Shown one piece after another: positions 38,646 through 51,300 of a stretch of DNA of 64,000 nt; positions within the stretch are counted from its first letter, which is position 1; every line of letters starts with the position of its first letter. Origin of the DNA: Tetradesmus obliquus (lineage: Eukaryota; Chlorophyta; Chlorophyceae; Sphaeropleales; Scenedesmaceae); contig CP126205.1 of assembly GCA_030272155.1 (NCBI GenBank), forward strand, positions 4,452,501 through 4,516,500, written 5' to 3'. The notes below the pieces were generated by a model. It did no database searches and was not told the DNA's origin. It was given only the letters and a program-made list of their open reading frames with translations. Both the position numbers and the translations under genes were made by a program.

Positions 38646-41447
38646 CGGAGGAAGTTGAATGTTGGTTGGCGGCTGGAGGATGGTGGTCTCATCTGGTCCA
38701 TTGGGAGAGCGGTACTTTATGACCCTGCATTACAAGGCAGTGTGCAGCAGGGGCGGGGACAGCAACAGCAGCGGCAACAGCTTACCACGAGCCCTTGAGC
38801 ACCATGTCAACAGCAGCAGGCGTAGCACCAACAGCGAACAGCAGCTTCACTTCACAGCATCCATCTTGCTGCGGTTGAGGCAGCTGGCAAGCCAACAGCA
38901 GCCCAGCTCCACTAGTAGCGGGACCACTGCCGTTGCAAAAGATTAGCTGCAATGACAGCTAGCAACAACAGCCGCAACAACTTGGTGAACAGCCTGCAAC
39001 CACATGTGTTGCTGATGCTGCCAGACAGCTGCACCTGCTGCCTGCAGCACACGCAGCAGCAGTTCGCATGTGCTCCCGCGCATGTTGCCCAGCAGGGCAC
39101 CTGCTTTTACAAGTTACACATCCTACGCAACGAAGGCAGGCGAGCCCGCCTGAGCCTATGCTCTTCCGTGCGTATAATAGAGCAGGACAAGGACAGGGCA
39201 CGTGCTGATGAACAGGCGGTCACTCATGACTTGTGTGTTGATCTGCGGATGCGCAGTTCGTTCACAATATACAGACTCTTTGAGCAACCACCTGATCCAT
39301 AACCTTGCTCTGGATTCAGCCCAATGACTCTAACACACGGGCATGCTGGCACTATATGGCAACCGGCCCCTGACTACGCGCTCACTCACAGCTTGGACCG
39401 CGGCGCCTCAAATGACAGCTTGAATTTGTCCGTGTTATCACCCTTCTCCTTCCCCAGCAGGTTGGTGCGCTTGTTTTCGGCAGGGAAGCCCCGGCCTGCT
39501 ATGAAGTCCTGATGCAATAAAACGGCCAGCAGTGCCCAGGCAAGGTTCAGACCAGCCAGAGCTAACATAGTGAGCGCAGTTGAGCATTACGCACGACAGA
39601 ATCAGCGCATCTCGTGTCTGCTGGGCTTCTGTCCCGGGCATTCATCCCCTCAGCGCCTTCCACTGTTAGCAAAAGTGAATTGACACGCAAGGCAGGGAGC
39701 GTCTGTGTGTTTCTCAGGAAGCAGCAAGCAGTCAAGAATTGCCATAGCTTACAGTAACGGCGCTGCAAGGTATACGTGACAAGAAATAAACTAGCTGCAC
39801 CTGGAGCACGACGGCAGGGTGGTGTAGTTGCAACTGGGCTGGTCAGTTTGCATTGCATCGAGGTGCAACAGCTCCTCATAGTGTTGTGCAGAAGGCAGCT
39901 GCTGATGTGCTGCTGCTGCACTTAGGTTGTCTGCACGGCAGCAGGCACGAGATAATTGCTGCCGCCGCCGCTGCTGCTGCCGCCGCTGCTGCTGCTTAGG
40001 CTCGCCTCTTGGACCAGGGCTCACCATAAAATCGCTCTCCGATTTTGCCTTGACGAAGTGGAACTGCACAATAGGCTTCCACAGCTTGGCATCGCGGTTG
40101 AGCGGCACTCCGTTGCTGTCTGCAGGCCCCCAGTCTTTGAAAGCCTGCAGCAGCACAGGGCACAGCACATCGCACCAAACACCATTGTCATCATGCTACC
40201 ATTTACAGCATAGTGTGCAATAGTACATCACACCATATTGGAGTTCGCTGCAACTGCCAGTGGAGCAGTGGTGAAACTGCTGGCACAGCAGTGCTGCTGC
40301 AACATGTGCTCTGTGCGAAGCAGTTGTCAAAACCAGGTCTCCGCACTGCATATCTACTGTGCTTGTGCACTACATCAGACAATGCTACGCTCGGCATGCA
40401 GAGTGCAACAGCTGCCGGTGCGACTTTGATCAAGAGAGCTAAGCTGAAGGTGATCTGCGGCTGCAGTGACATGCTGCGATGCTGTGTGCTGCCATTCTGT
40501 AACAGCTATCACCCTGTTGTTGGTGGCAATGCTTGTGACGTGTGCTCATCTCATGAATGCACATCTCTGCCGCATGCTGACGAGCGTGCCCATGCTCTGG
40601 CCGGCAATGTTGTTTCAAACCATGTAATTCACCACTTCAAACTCACATGCCGCTAACTGCTTTTTGGAGTGCACACCTCCACAGATCCCACCATAACACC
40701 ACACCAGAGGCACCCAATGAGCTAACCAGCAGCTGCCTGCATGCAAAGCTGCAGCAATGTCTATGTCAACACCAGGCGCTCACCGCGTTCGTCGGCAGGC
40801 TGAAGGTGCCAAAGATACCCTCCAGGCCGCAGGTCCCAAAATCCTTGCACTTCGCCTTGTTCTCCTTGATCTCGTTTTTGGTCACAGTGACGGCCTCGTC
40901 AGCGGCCACCTCAGCAGCACCCTGGGACCCAAGAGGAGCAGAGAAGCTGCCACCGAATGGGTAGTAGATTTGACTAAATCGGTCTGCCAACGTGCCGTTA
41001 GGGTAGCAGGTGAAGTTGCCCCCCGAAGGACAATCGGGTGCGACTGTCGGGTCAGAGACGTTGGTGAAGCAGCCTTCAAAGCACCTCTCCCCCTGGCCGA
41101 GGTAGTATCCCTCGTTGCAGTAGCAGCAGTCAGGCGAGGTGAGGTAGGAGGGGCCCTCCCAGCACCTGGTCTGGTTGTTAACGCTGTCGATGAGGTCCTT
41201 GATGATGCGCAGATCAGGGTCGTTTGCCAGCAGCGCTGCCAGCGAGGGGTACACGTCATTGGGCTGCAGCACCTGCAAGGTACAAGCAGCAAACAGCGTG
41301 GTGGCAGCAGCAGCAGCAGCAGCAGCAGAACACAAACATCATTGAGCTACAGCATGTGCGCTCAAACAGCAGACCGTGCAGCCAATAGCAGTGGCGGAAC
41401 ACAGACACTGTTGGGCTGCCACACATGCGCTCAAGCAGGAAACATAG

Positions 41448-41518
<71 letters not shown>

Positions 41519-42387
41519 CAGTGCAAAGCGCTTTGTGAAGCAGCCTGCACAAAAGCTAATAGCAGCAGGAGGCTGCCAGCAGCGGCTATCAGGAGTGCTG
41601 CTGTCACTGGCAGGTGACCAGCACGTCTGAGCTAGTCATCTCCAAGTACCTACTGGCAACCAAGTGGCCAGCTGTGCACTGTGCTGCACTGCATGCACTT
41701 TCTTGTCCGGTTTCCTACACCATGATTCCTGAAAACCTTACTTTTTTGTGTGTACAATGCAGAACAGGCCGGAACTTTGCCATGGTGTGAACCATGCATG
41801 CAGCAAGCGTGGAGTGTCATGCTGGAAAACATGCTGTCTGCACACCGTTCATGATGGCGCCGCCCGGCCACAGCAGGCTCAGCTGCTGCCACTGCTGCCT
41901 GCAGCAGTCCCAAAGCTAGAGCGAAGGCCAGCCGCCTGCAGCAGCTGGCCGGTTGCGCTGCTGCTAGCACTAGCCATGGCTAGCGCTGCTGCCACTCCTG
42001 CTGCTGTCGCATGCTGCTGTGCCCCAAGCCCACTCACCTCGTTGACAGTGTGGAGCACACCACGGCCCATCACGGCGGTGTTCTTTGTCGCAAACGTAAC
42101 AACATTGCCTTGCTCATCACGGATGCCTGTGACCTCGCAGCGCTGTGTCCAATACGTCTGAGGGCCGGCGTCAGGTGTGGCGGCCGCAGCGCGCCTGGCA
42201 CCACCACACATGAATGTGAGCTTGTGGAAGGGGCTAGGGCCGCTGGTGCCAGGCTTGTTATGGCCGAAATGTTTGATGGATGCCTGACTCCAGCCGGCCT
42301 GGGATGCTGCGCCCTGGTCCAGGTGCTTCGTGATGAGGGTGACGGACGCGCTGCTCTGGCGCGTGCCTGTGGCCCTGCAATAGGTGT

Positions 42388-42456
<69 letters not shown>

Positions 42457-44241
42457 GCAGCACAGCGGCAGCGACAGTCCAGTGCATGGTTGTGACCAGT
42501 CCCATGGATGAGCTGTGGCTGTCAACAGCTCTCAGGCACTTGGAGCATTGAGAAGTCGCACACGAAGAATTACATGGGCTGCGGCCACTGCCTTGCACAA
42601 GGGGCTCCGCAATCGTTGAGTTTTTTGAGTTACGTTATGTTGCATACTTCACTCAACGAGGAGGTAACATCCCAAGTCAACAGTCGACGAGGGCCGCAGC
42701 CACTGTGCTGCAACACCCACACAGCCCTGCCCAGCAGCTCGCCGTACGACACCCGCTGGTGCAGCTGCTTGCAACAAGACACGCCAGCAGGGACTGATAC
42801 ACACAAGAGGTGTCAAATCTCTTGCACTTGCACGAGATGTACAGTCTGTACTACATATTGCACACCCACCATGGCAGCTGGTGGTACTCCAGCAGGGCTG
42901 TCCAGAAGCGGCGCTCAGTGTCGGGATCGGAGAAACGGCCATCGATTTGATGCAGCAGCTCCACCTGGGCCATGTAGTTGTCAATCGCCTGCAACAGCAG
43001 TGCACAGCAGCAGGTGTTTTGTTGTGGGGATACATGCAGCCTATACAATGTGGATATGCCGGGGCCAACTCTGGTAGGAGCAGCAGATGTGGTATACCAG
43101 GCAGCTGCTGGCAGGTGGTGCTGCTGGCAGGTGGTGCTGCTGGCAGGTGGTGCTGCTGGCAGGTGGTGCTGCTGGCAGGTGGTGCTGCTGGCAGGTGGTG
43201 CTGCTGGCAGGTGGTGCTGCTGGCAGGTGGTGCTGCTGGCAGGTGGTGATGCTGGCAGGTGGTGATGCTGGCAGGTGGTGCTGCTTTCGGCTGCAGGACT
43301 GTGCTGATGAGGTGGCAAGTGGCACAGCTGATTCGCAGCAGAGAGCGCCCAGCCCCGGCATGCACTGCACTGCAGGCTGGGTAATCTCAGTGTTGGTGAC
43401 TCACTCGCTGCTGCTGTGCACCAGTGCAGGGCCTGAGCAGCACACACAGTAGCACTGTGCGGTTGAGAAACCAAGGTAGATTGTGGGCAACAGGCATGAG
43501 CATTCAGCAGCAGACAGACAAACCCTCACATCGTTGGTTGGCAGCAGCAGCGTGCCGGAGAAGGGCCTGTTGAGGGAGTCCTGCAGCCCCAGGCGCTGAA
43601 TGATGCCCGCCAGCTGGCTCAGGGAGGGGTTGGCGCTGATGATAGACCACGCGCTGGGAGCGCGGGGGCGGTAGTTGGCGGCAGTGGCGTCATCGGCACT
43701 GGCACACCCTGCGCAGCAGCAGCAGCAGCGGCAGCAGCAAGCAGCAGCAAGCAGCAGCAAGCAGCAGCAAGCAGCAGCAAGCAGCAGCAAGCAGCAGCAA
43801 GCAGCAGCAGCAGCAGTGTTGAGCCCGCCTGGTCGTGCTGCAAATGCAGCAGCAGTGCATGTTGTGTAGCAGGGTGGGCAAGTGCTTGTGCTGCAAATGC
43901 AGCGGCAGTGTAAATCAATCGGCATGCATCCCTGCAGTTGCCTGCAGCCAAACTCAAAAGCTTTACCCATAGATCATGGCTGCTAGTGGTTCTTGACGTG
44001 AACTCATGTGTATCAGGTGATGCAGCTGCTGAATGCCGCCGAAGCAGTGGCATAGGCACAAGCTTTCACTTGAAGTGACTTCAAGTGAGCTCAGTGAGCC
44101 CGCAGTCACTCTGTTCACATGGCACAGGTTGCTCGCATGCAGCCCAGCAAAAAGATGCTCGGTTTGCAAAACATCTTGCAAATATTACTCACCGAGAAGA
44201 GCGAGGCACGCCACCAGCTGAAAAGCCGTGAACGCGCGCAT
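38646..44241 (-). CDS. Secreted fasciclin (FAS1) protein with Cys-rich insertion (3' end unresolved)
   Basis: Nine exons on the minus strand, phases closing: 44241-44193, 43708-43530, 42988-42866, 42764-42715 (end less sure), 42374-42038, 41272-40784, 40144-40025, 39508-39390 and 38724-38646; 515 aa so far with no stop, so more exons follow. It starts with a clean signal peptide (MRAFTAFQLVACLALLGGCASA). FAS1 domain 1: 'SAWSIISANPSLSQLAGII', 'FSGTLLLPTNDAIDNY', 'LLEYHQLPWW', 'SVTLITKHLDQG', 'GRGVLHTVNEVLQP'. Domain 2 opens 'VYPSLAALLANDPDLRIIKDLI' and resumes 'GIFGTFSLPTNAAFKDWG' after a roughly 115-residue insert with about ten cysteines. FAS1 domains mediate adhesion in algal and plant extracellular matrix. 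Confidence 0.85.
41303..41516. repeat. Two CAG tracts in FAS1 intron
   Basis: (CAG)n at about 41308-41329 and a longer tract at 41452-41516; both are CTG on the FAS1 sense strand. The first lies about 35 bases upstream of the exon 41272 acceptor. Confidence 0.9.
42389..42453. repeat. (CAG)22 tract at FAS1 acceptor
   Basis: On the FAS1 sense strand this is (CTG)n followed by CACACCTATTGCAG and exon 5. Confidence 0.93.
42630..42690 (-). mobile_element. Second, more degenerate copy of the same element end
   Basis: It shares the core CTCAACGAGGAG and flanking sequence with 45100-45150 at roughly 70% identity. It lies within FAS1 introns. Confidence 0.4.
43111..43286. repeat. 11-copy 16-bp minisatellite
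   Basis: The unit GCAGGTGGTGCTGCTG is repeated 11 times exactly in register, with single-base variants in the last copies (GATGCTG, CTGCTT). It lies in FAS1 intron 2. Because 16 is not a multiple of three, every frame cycles through the same peptides. Confidence 0.95.
43711..43815. repeat. CAG tract and seven 10-bp repeats at FAS1 exon 2 acceptor
   Basis: GCAGCAGCAA is repeated seven times (43731-43800), flanked by CAG triplets, immediately upstream (minus strand) of the exon 2 acceptor. Confidence 0.93.
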
Positions 44242-45939
44242 CTCAGCAGAACGAGGGTTCACACGCAGCTGGATGTGGCCACGGTAGCCCACCTGCAGCG
44301 AATGCGGAAGAAACACGTTTGAGCGAGGTTGCTTTGAACGGCAGTAAGCAAACATTCGCCCGCACTGCAGCACACCTGCCCCGGCAACCCCCTCTGTGAT
44401 CTTAGCTGCATGCCAATGCAGCCAGCTTAAGCGCATCAGTAACAAACATATGATGTCGTAAAACGTTTGACAGCCCGACCGAAACGATGAGCATACCAGA
44501 GAGGGCAGAAAGGTTGCTGCACCATTCACTCGCAGCCCCACAAGCAACAATACACTGCCCGAGCAAAATCCAAAGTCTTACGTTGCTTACTTACTACCTG
44601 GTATTACTATACGGGTAACGCAAGGCTTGGGCAGAGTGCTGCCAGAGCCTGAGTATCACCTGCTGATGAGAGAAAAGCGACGGGAAGTTAAGAAATCACG
44701 CCAAGGGTCGGGAATTTTGCGGTCAACAGACATCAGGCTTTGATCACGACTGTTGCAGCCCCTTGAACTTGAGACCCAGATCTCCGACACCCATGTCGTC
44801 CCTGATGACAGTCCGGGTGAGGCACGCCTTCAGGCCACTGAGGGGGGAATGACTAACTTCCTGAAAACATGCAGACGAGACAAACTTGAGCCGTGTGCTG
44901 GAGTTATCTGTGCTCCGGCTCTTCGGAACCCCCACCTCACACGGGCACTGCGTCAACCCCACCTCTCGTTGGATTCAGCCCTTGCACAGTACGTGTAAAT
45001 CACGCGTCATTATAGAAAAGGCTATGGTTACGTACGAACAGCATGGAAAGCAGATGATCCAAAGACGATAGACAGATGACATTACATTACATTACATTAC
45101 ATGCTCCACTCAACGAGGAGTGGGAACCCCAGTCAGGAGCCAACGAGAGGCTCATAGGGGGAGGAAACATCGAAGAACAACTCATCATCATCCAAACCTT
45201 CAGAAGAAATCGCAGAACAAAACTCATCAGCATCATCAATAACTTGAACCGGAAGAAGCACAGAAGAAACCCCGAAACGAAGAAAACCGATCACGGGGCC
45301 GTGCTATTGCCGACTTTGTGCATTCAGACGCTGCATTTCTACACGCTTGGCCTTTACAAACAAGACAGGGGTAGTGCTCGCACCAGCTTGGCGCCCTATA
45401 GAACAGTATTGTTCAGACAGTGAGTAAGCCAGGCTGGCTTTGCATCAACAGCATGAATGTTTCCATTGCCATCGCTACTGCAACGATGATAATGCTGGAA
45501 CAGACAGGGCGCGGTGCTGTGTGGACTTGTGAAGGGAGCAACGTTGCTCCCTTCACCACTGCATGCAGTCCAATTGCAGAGACTGTGCCGCGGCCGCAGC
45601 ACACCAATGTGTGATATTGTGCAGAACAGCTGCAGAACAATTGCTGACAGGCAGCAGCTGCCCGTCCAGCCTCATGCAGCACATACACGCGCATGTGTAC
45701 GCATGGAGGCTCTGCAGCGGTTGCTGCTGCTGCTCCTCTGCTGCACTGCACTGCTGAGCTGGCAGATATTGCCAACTAAAATATGTTACTTCCTTCAATT
45801 CAATTCAAGCGCTAATGCCTGCACTCCGCCTTGCGCCTGCAGTATGTGCCAGCACAACAGCAAGTGACAGGCCTGCGTGTTGGTTGCCACTCCGCGGCTC
45901 AGGCGCTGACAGCCTGCAAGGTGCAGCGTGTGCCGTTGA
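44242..45939. other. 1.7-kb divergent intergenic region
   Basis: It separates the FAS1 start (minus) from the peptidase-LRR start (plus) and must hold both promoters. An unassigned minus-strand frame at 44962-44744 (72 aa, ends GDLGLKFKGLQQS) has non-repetitive composition but no recognised family. A probable retroelement 3' end lies at 45077-45310. An alternative upstream ATG with a hydrophobic Leu-rich run (about 45703) is not in a frame that joins the peptidase exon. Confidence 0.45.
45077..45310 (-). mobile_element. Probable 3' end of a non-LTR retrotransposon
   Basis: On the minus strand a frame of about 58 codons (stop at 45133-45135) with acidic, T-rich codon usage unlike its surroundings ('VIDDADEFCSAISS', 'DDDELFFDV') is followed by a short 3' UTR and a tail of five ATGTA-type units (45077-45101). 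About 55 bp of the UTR align with 42630-42690, which also ends in a degenerate tail. A tandem short-repeat tail is typical of LINE-like elements. No reverse transcriptase is present, so this would be a 5'-truncated copy. Confidence 0.45.
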
Positions 45940-48361
45940 ATGCCGCCGCCAGTTGGACGCTGTGCATGCATGTGGAATGCAAGATTCAGGCTAGCAGTTG
46001 TGCTAGCCGCTGCGCTGCTGCTGGTGCCATGGCAGGGGCACCAATCAACCCAGCAACAGCAGCAGCCGCAGCAGCGATGGTCGCTACGGCAGCAGCCAGC
46101 TGCTGGGCGCTTTGCAGCAGGGCAGGGCCTGTTGGTGTCACAGGAGCAGCTAGGAGCAGGAGAGGTGGCAACTGCAAGCCAGTTCCAAGTTTTTGAGGAC
46201 TCCCTGACAATATCCAGCACAGGTGGCAAGGGCAGGGGGGGAAGGGGCGGCTCAGGAAACCTAGGCGCGGCTGCTTTCACAGATGTAGAACGACTCACTG
46301 AGCTGCAGTTAGGCATCTATAACCTGGCCAGCGCACCAAGCGTGTACCCCAGCTGTCAGCACAAGGATGGGCGACCACGCAGAAGCACGGCTCGCCGGCC
46401 AGACTGCAACAACTACATACCCACTGCGGTGCGGGACCAGAAATCATGCTCGACGTGTGTGAGCCAGAGCGTGGCAACTGCCATTCAGATGGCCGCAGCA
46501 GCCGCAATGGAGGCTGATGTTGATACCTGGGAGGTGAACGCCGCAAGCCTGTACTACTGCAGCGAAGGTGCGTGCTGGCTGCGCCAGTAGCAGCAGCAGG
46601 CGGCACCGGGCACGGCGATGGAAGCTTCCTCTGTTGACTTTAAGTCATACGTCCATGCCAGGCAGATTGTATCTTTTGTTAAAGCCAGCCACCAGCGGCT
46701 TTAAGAGCCTCGCCATTGGTAGACGTCCGGTTTGAGACAGGTCACTCATCAGCATCTCTGATACTTGTTGCTGCAGGTGGCCGCAGCTGCAGCACAGGCT
46801 ACGACATACAGCAGAACTTGTACGACGTGGTGGGTGGCTGAGGCGTGTCCGTGCGTTGATCACAGCGTCTTGGGACACAAGTGTGCTGTGTTGTGCAATG
46901 CTGTTGTGCACCATGCGGCACAACTTATCCCATCTATCCGTGTCGGTGACAAGCAGGTTGTTGGCTGTATATGTTGCACACGTTTGCTTGTTGATATGCC
47001 TCGCGCCCTGTGGCTGGGAGCTAGCACCACTGCCTCCATTGTGTTTGCATACAAAGGTATATGATGCACCTGCAACGCTCTCATATAGCTGCGCATGCTT
47101 GTCATGTCGCCAAGCAAACTGCGTGGCGCGCGCATCCGCTAACAACACACAAACTGCTGCTGTGCTATGCGCGCTGCATTCACCTGCAGATTGACAGGGC
47201 GCCGCAGCTCATCCGCCCCAGCCGCTGCTTATTCAACAGCAGCCAGCTGCATGATGCAGTGAAGGAGCCTCAGGTCACCTCCTGGATCCCTGCTTGCCAG
47301 GCAGCACAGGACAGCTGCAGGGGCACCACCAGCAGCAGGCAGCCCTGGCTCAAGTGCGAGTACAAGTCACTGTCTACGTTCTGGGAGGTCCAGCGCCACA
47401 TCCGCAACCATGGCGCAGTGATCTCCAGGTGGGCAGGGCTGTCCAAGATGATGGCGCAGGAGCCTCGTGCATTGAGTGCTTTGACCTCAGGGGACTTGAT
47501 GGATGGGGGGCTTGCAGGGACGCGGCGCTGTCAATACAACAGCAGTTGGCTTGTAGTGTCTGCTTGGTGCAATGTGCTTGTGGTGTTGAGTGCTGCTTTG
47601 AAGCATTACTGGTCTGCGGTTTGCAGCCGTTTTGGCACTGGCTACTTGCATGGTATCAGCGAAGAGTTGCTGGGTGCAATGTGGCATGATAGCTGCCAGG
47701 TTTGAACCAAAAACATGCCACATGGCAGCACAAGCTAGGCCATGCAGTGCGCCAGAAGACACGCTGAACTGCTACCATGCTTGCCATCCTTGCAGCACAA
47801 CCACATGATGTTCAGCAGCTGAACCAAACATGTTTCTGTGTTTGCTGCAGGATCACGATCTACAACGACTTTAACGTGCAGATCGGTGAGAAAGTGCGCG
47901 AGCAGAAAGGCGAAGCCATCCCAGCCATCCGCGCCAACGCCACAGCCAAGCCCTGGTATGGCCATGCAGCAGTCATTGTCGGCTATGGTGAGCGCTTTCT
48001 GTTTATGATCAGGGATGCTCCTTTGAAGTAACTTACCCTGTGTCTATGGTGGGGTAATGTATGTACCGTTGCCAGACTTATATAGCCGTCATCTGAGTGG
48101 GCAGCAATGTCATCAACAGATGTGCTGCAGCACGGCAAGGGCATGTCAGACAGCCGCCGCTGCAAATGCAAGTCAACAGCTACAACAGCTGGGAAACTGG
48201 TCAGCTGTTGCAGAAACAGCAACAGCAGCAGCAGCAGCAGCACAACCCTCACGGCACAGCTTGCATAGATCAAGATACAGCTGCATGCAGTCGATCAAGT
48301 TGGACACTGCTATGTGTCATCAGCAAACAGCTCCAGTTTGTGATGTTGCCGTCATTGCTGC

Positions 48362-48399
<38 letters not shown>

Positions 48400-51300
48400 A
48401 GACAACGACAACTACACATGGACCATGCTCAACAGCTGGGGCAGTGGCCTCAACAGCAGCCAGACACGCAAAGATGGTATCACAGCCGATGGCCTGTTCA
48501 AAATCAGTATGGGTCTTGCAGGTAACCCCAGTAGCAGCAGCAGCAACTACTGCAAATGGCTGTGCAGGCGGAGCAATAGGCCGTTTAAGTGAAGGGAGGT
48601 GCATGTGACTGTTACAAAGGACAGCGGGCTGAGAGTATGCATGCTAAGGCTTGCGCACTTCAACTTCTGTATTTTGGAACGTGCACAGCTGCTGATCAGC
48701 AGCCAGCTCAGACACCATGCAGCAAGCAGCACGTGTGTATGGCAAAGAAGTTTGAATAAACCTTCAAGCAGACCGAGAGCATGATCCACGTAATTGCCTG
48801 CTCACGTCCGTGTGCGGCGGCCACAATGCAAAGAGCGCATATGCCAAGTACTTCTGTGGTTGCTGTGTGTAGGTGTCGGGGCGCCAGATCAGACGTATGG
48901 CGTCAGCTGTTCACCACCGCCCGGCTCCCAGTGGGACCCGTTTGGCGTCCAAAAGTTCTACGGCGGCAAACTACGCAAGAATGTGCAGCTAATGAAGCCT
49001 GCTGACCGCGTCAACTTGACTACAACCTGCTTCAACTACGTGCTCACCAACAATGACACAGTTGCATCTGTGGTAGACCATTTTGAGCAAGACATCCAGG
49101 CCTTTGTGGCGAATCAAGTGGAGGTGGCACGCAATCGAGCAGGTGGCGGGGCAGCGAAGGACGGGCCTTGGACTCTCCAAAACACGACGTACAAGCTGAT
49201 CGGGTCTTACAATGAGCAGCAGCTGACCAAGATGCTGCAAACCGCACAGGAGGTGCTGCATGGAAGCTTCGAGGTGCCTTACACGGCTTCCATGCAGTGT
49301 TCCCACTATGATCCAGCAGGGAAGCTGACCACTACAAGCTGTGATGCAACCACAGGAGCAGCTCCATGTTTGAAGTATGGCAACGGCACGGTGAACTGCG
49401 TCCTGCAGTACGCCTTGATCACTGTGCCTAGCATGCTGAGTGGTCCGATTTGGAACAGGACGGTGCGGGTGTGCAACGTCACATACCCGAGTTTTGGGTC
49501 CCCACAAGATTCGCAGGTGGGCTGAGATGATGCTGCATAAGCAGGCTGGCTGGCTGCTGTCATGTGATGTTCAAACACCCTGTGTCAGCAAACAGCCAGA
49601 GCCAGCAGACGTTATCATGCTGCCAGCAAAGCAGACTGTATCGCTCGTACAGCGCTTTGCATTGTGCTTTTGGAAGCATGCGCTGTGCTACGAAGCCTTG
49701 TGGTCTGCAATGCCTGCATGGCATGCCCTGTTGTGTTCCCTCAACCACTCAGTCACATATGCACAGCAACACCAGCTTGCTTGGATGAATACCACCACAC
49801 GGAGCTGCCGTGCGTGTGCAGTGGTCCACATTGTGTGCCTGTGGAATGAGCTTGTTTCATGTGTGGTGGCCGACAATGTCTGCATGTTGCATGTTCTGTG
49901 CAGCCCCGTGCCCTGCTCATGTCATGCCTTGAGACAGTCTCGTCCACTCAGTCGCGTATGCACAGCAACGCAAACTTGCTTTGATAGATGCGATGACAAC
50001 ACCCTGCTGTGCATACACAGCACTACACGCTGCTCTTCACACGCTGATCCACCATGCCTGCAATTGCCTGATGCCCCGCAGCCTCGTGCCCTGCTCAAGC
50101 TGAACCTCACCAGCCACATACAGCGCAACGAGGCCAGCTACTGCGACCGTACACAATGCGGTCAAAAGCTGACGAGGCGTGTCAGATGTGACAAGGATGG
50201 CTTTGTTACTTCAATCTGGAGTGAAGACACTACGAACAGCGCTACATGTTTCCTGGGCCGCGTGCCACCTACGCTGCCCCTTGCATGGCGCTCACAATAC
50301 CTGCAGTATGCAGTGGCCGTCAGTAGCTTCAGTCCCGGCACGATCGATGCCTTGCTCACACTGACACGCCTGCAAGCCATCAACTTGTATGTTGAGTCTG
50401 GGACGCTTCCAATGCAACTGGGTGGGTTGGAACAGCTCAGGCATCTCCTCATTCGCTACAGCTGCATGAATGGCGTGATGCCACAAGAGTGGAACTTCAG
50501 CAGCTTGTCGACATTGATGATCACGGGATTTGAAGAGAAGGTCACAGAGTACTACACAGATTACCAAAGTCGGGATCTCCCGCCTGGTTGTGGCATCAGC
50601 GGCTCGATACCCCTGGCGTGGACTTTGCAGCAGCAGCTGCCCTGGCTGCGGTACTTGTACCTTCCCAATAACAGGCTGTCAGGGACCCTGCACCCGGCTT
50701 ACAAAACATGGCGGACAGTGGCTGCAGCTTGGCTTGATAAAAATGCATTGTCTGGAAGTATTCCTGCACAGTATGCTGCTTGGGGACTGAAGGAGCTGCG
50801 ACTGGGTTTCAATAACCTTCAGGGCACCCTGCCGTCTTTCACGGATGGTGACAAGCCGAGCCATATCCAGAGGTCGCTATCAATCTTGCAGTTAAACAAC
50901 AACCGCTTTACTGGTGAGATTGGTTTTTTACATGCTGAGTGTCTGGTTTCTGCTGTGTGGGGGCACGAGTTTCCCTGGTGCCTTTTCAAGTGGGACGGTC
51001 TGGGTTGCACCACGTTCAATGCGAGTATTTTTGCATCAGGCGAAAGTACCAGTTTTTGAGTTTGTCAGCCATTGTGCAGCCACAGAATGTCGCTTGCTGC
51101 ACACGCAAACCTTGATATTGACTGACCAGCTGCAGTAGCTCTTGCTATGATGCTATGATGCATGCCGCACGTTTGACGGTGCGTCCCCTACAATGGTGAT
51201 CACTTTCAAACCTTGCCCTTTGCTTTCCCGCAGGAAGTTTGCCTGCTGCGTGGTCTGCACTGGATCAGCTCACGAGACTAGATTTATCAAGCAACGAGCT

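Noticed and set aside
43111..43286. CRISPR-like regular repeats
   Set aside because: The 16-bp units are directly adjacent with no spacers, inside a eukaryotic intron.
42851..43474. 207-aa and 238-aa minus-strand frames rich in HHLPA repeats
   Set aside because: Most of each is translated 16-bp minisatellite; only the C-terminal part (42988-42866) is a real FAS1 exon.
45703..45867. Signal-peptide-like start (MEALQRLLLLLLCC) upstream of the peptidase
   Set aside because: It has no donor in a phase that joins exon 1, whereas 45940 or 45970 gives a good signal peptide in the same open frame as the peptidase.
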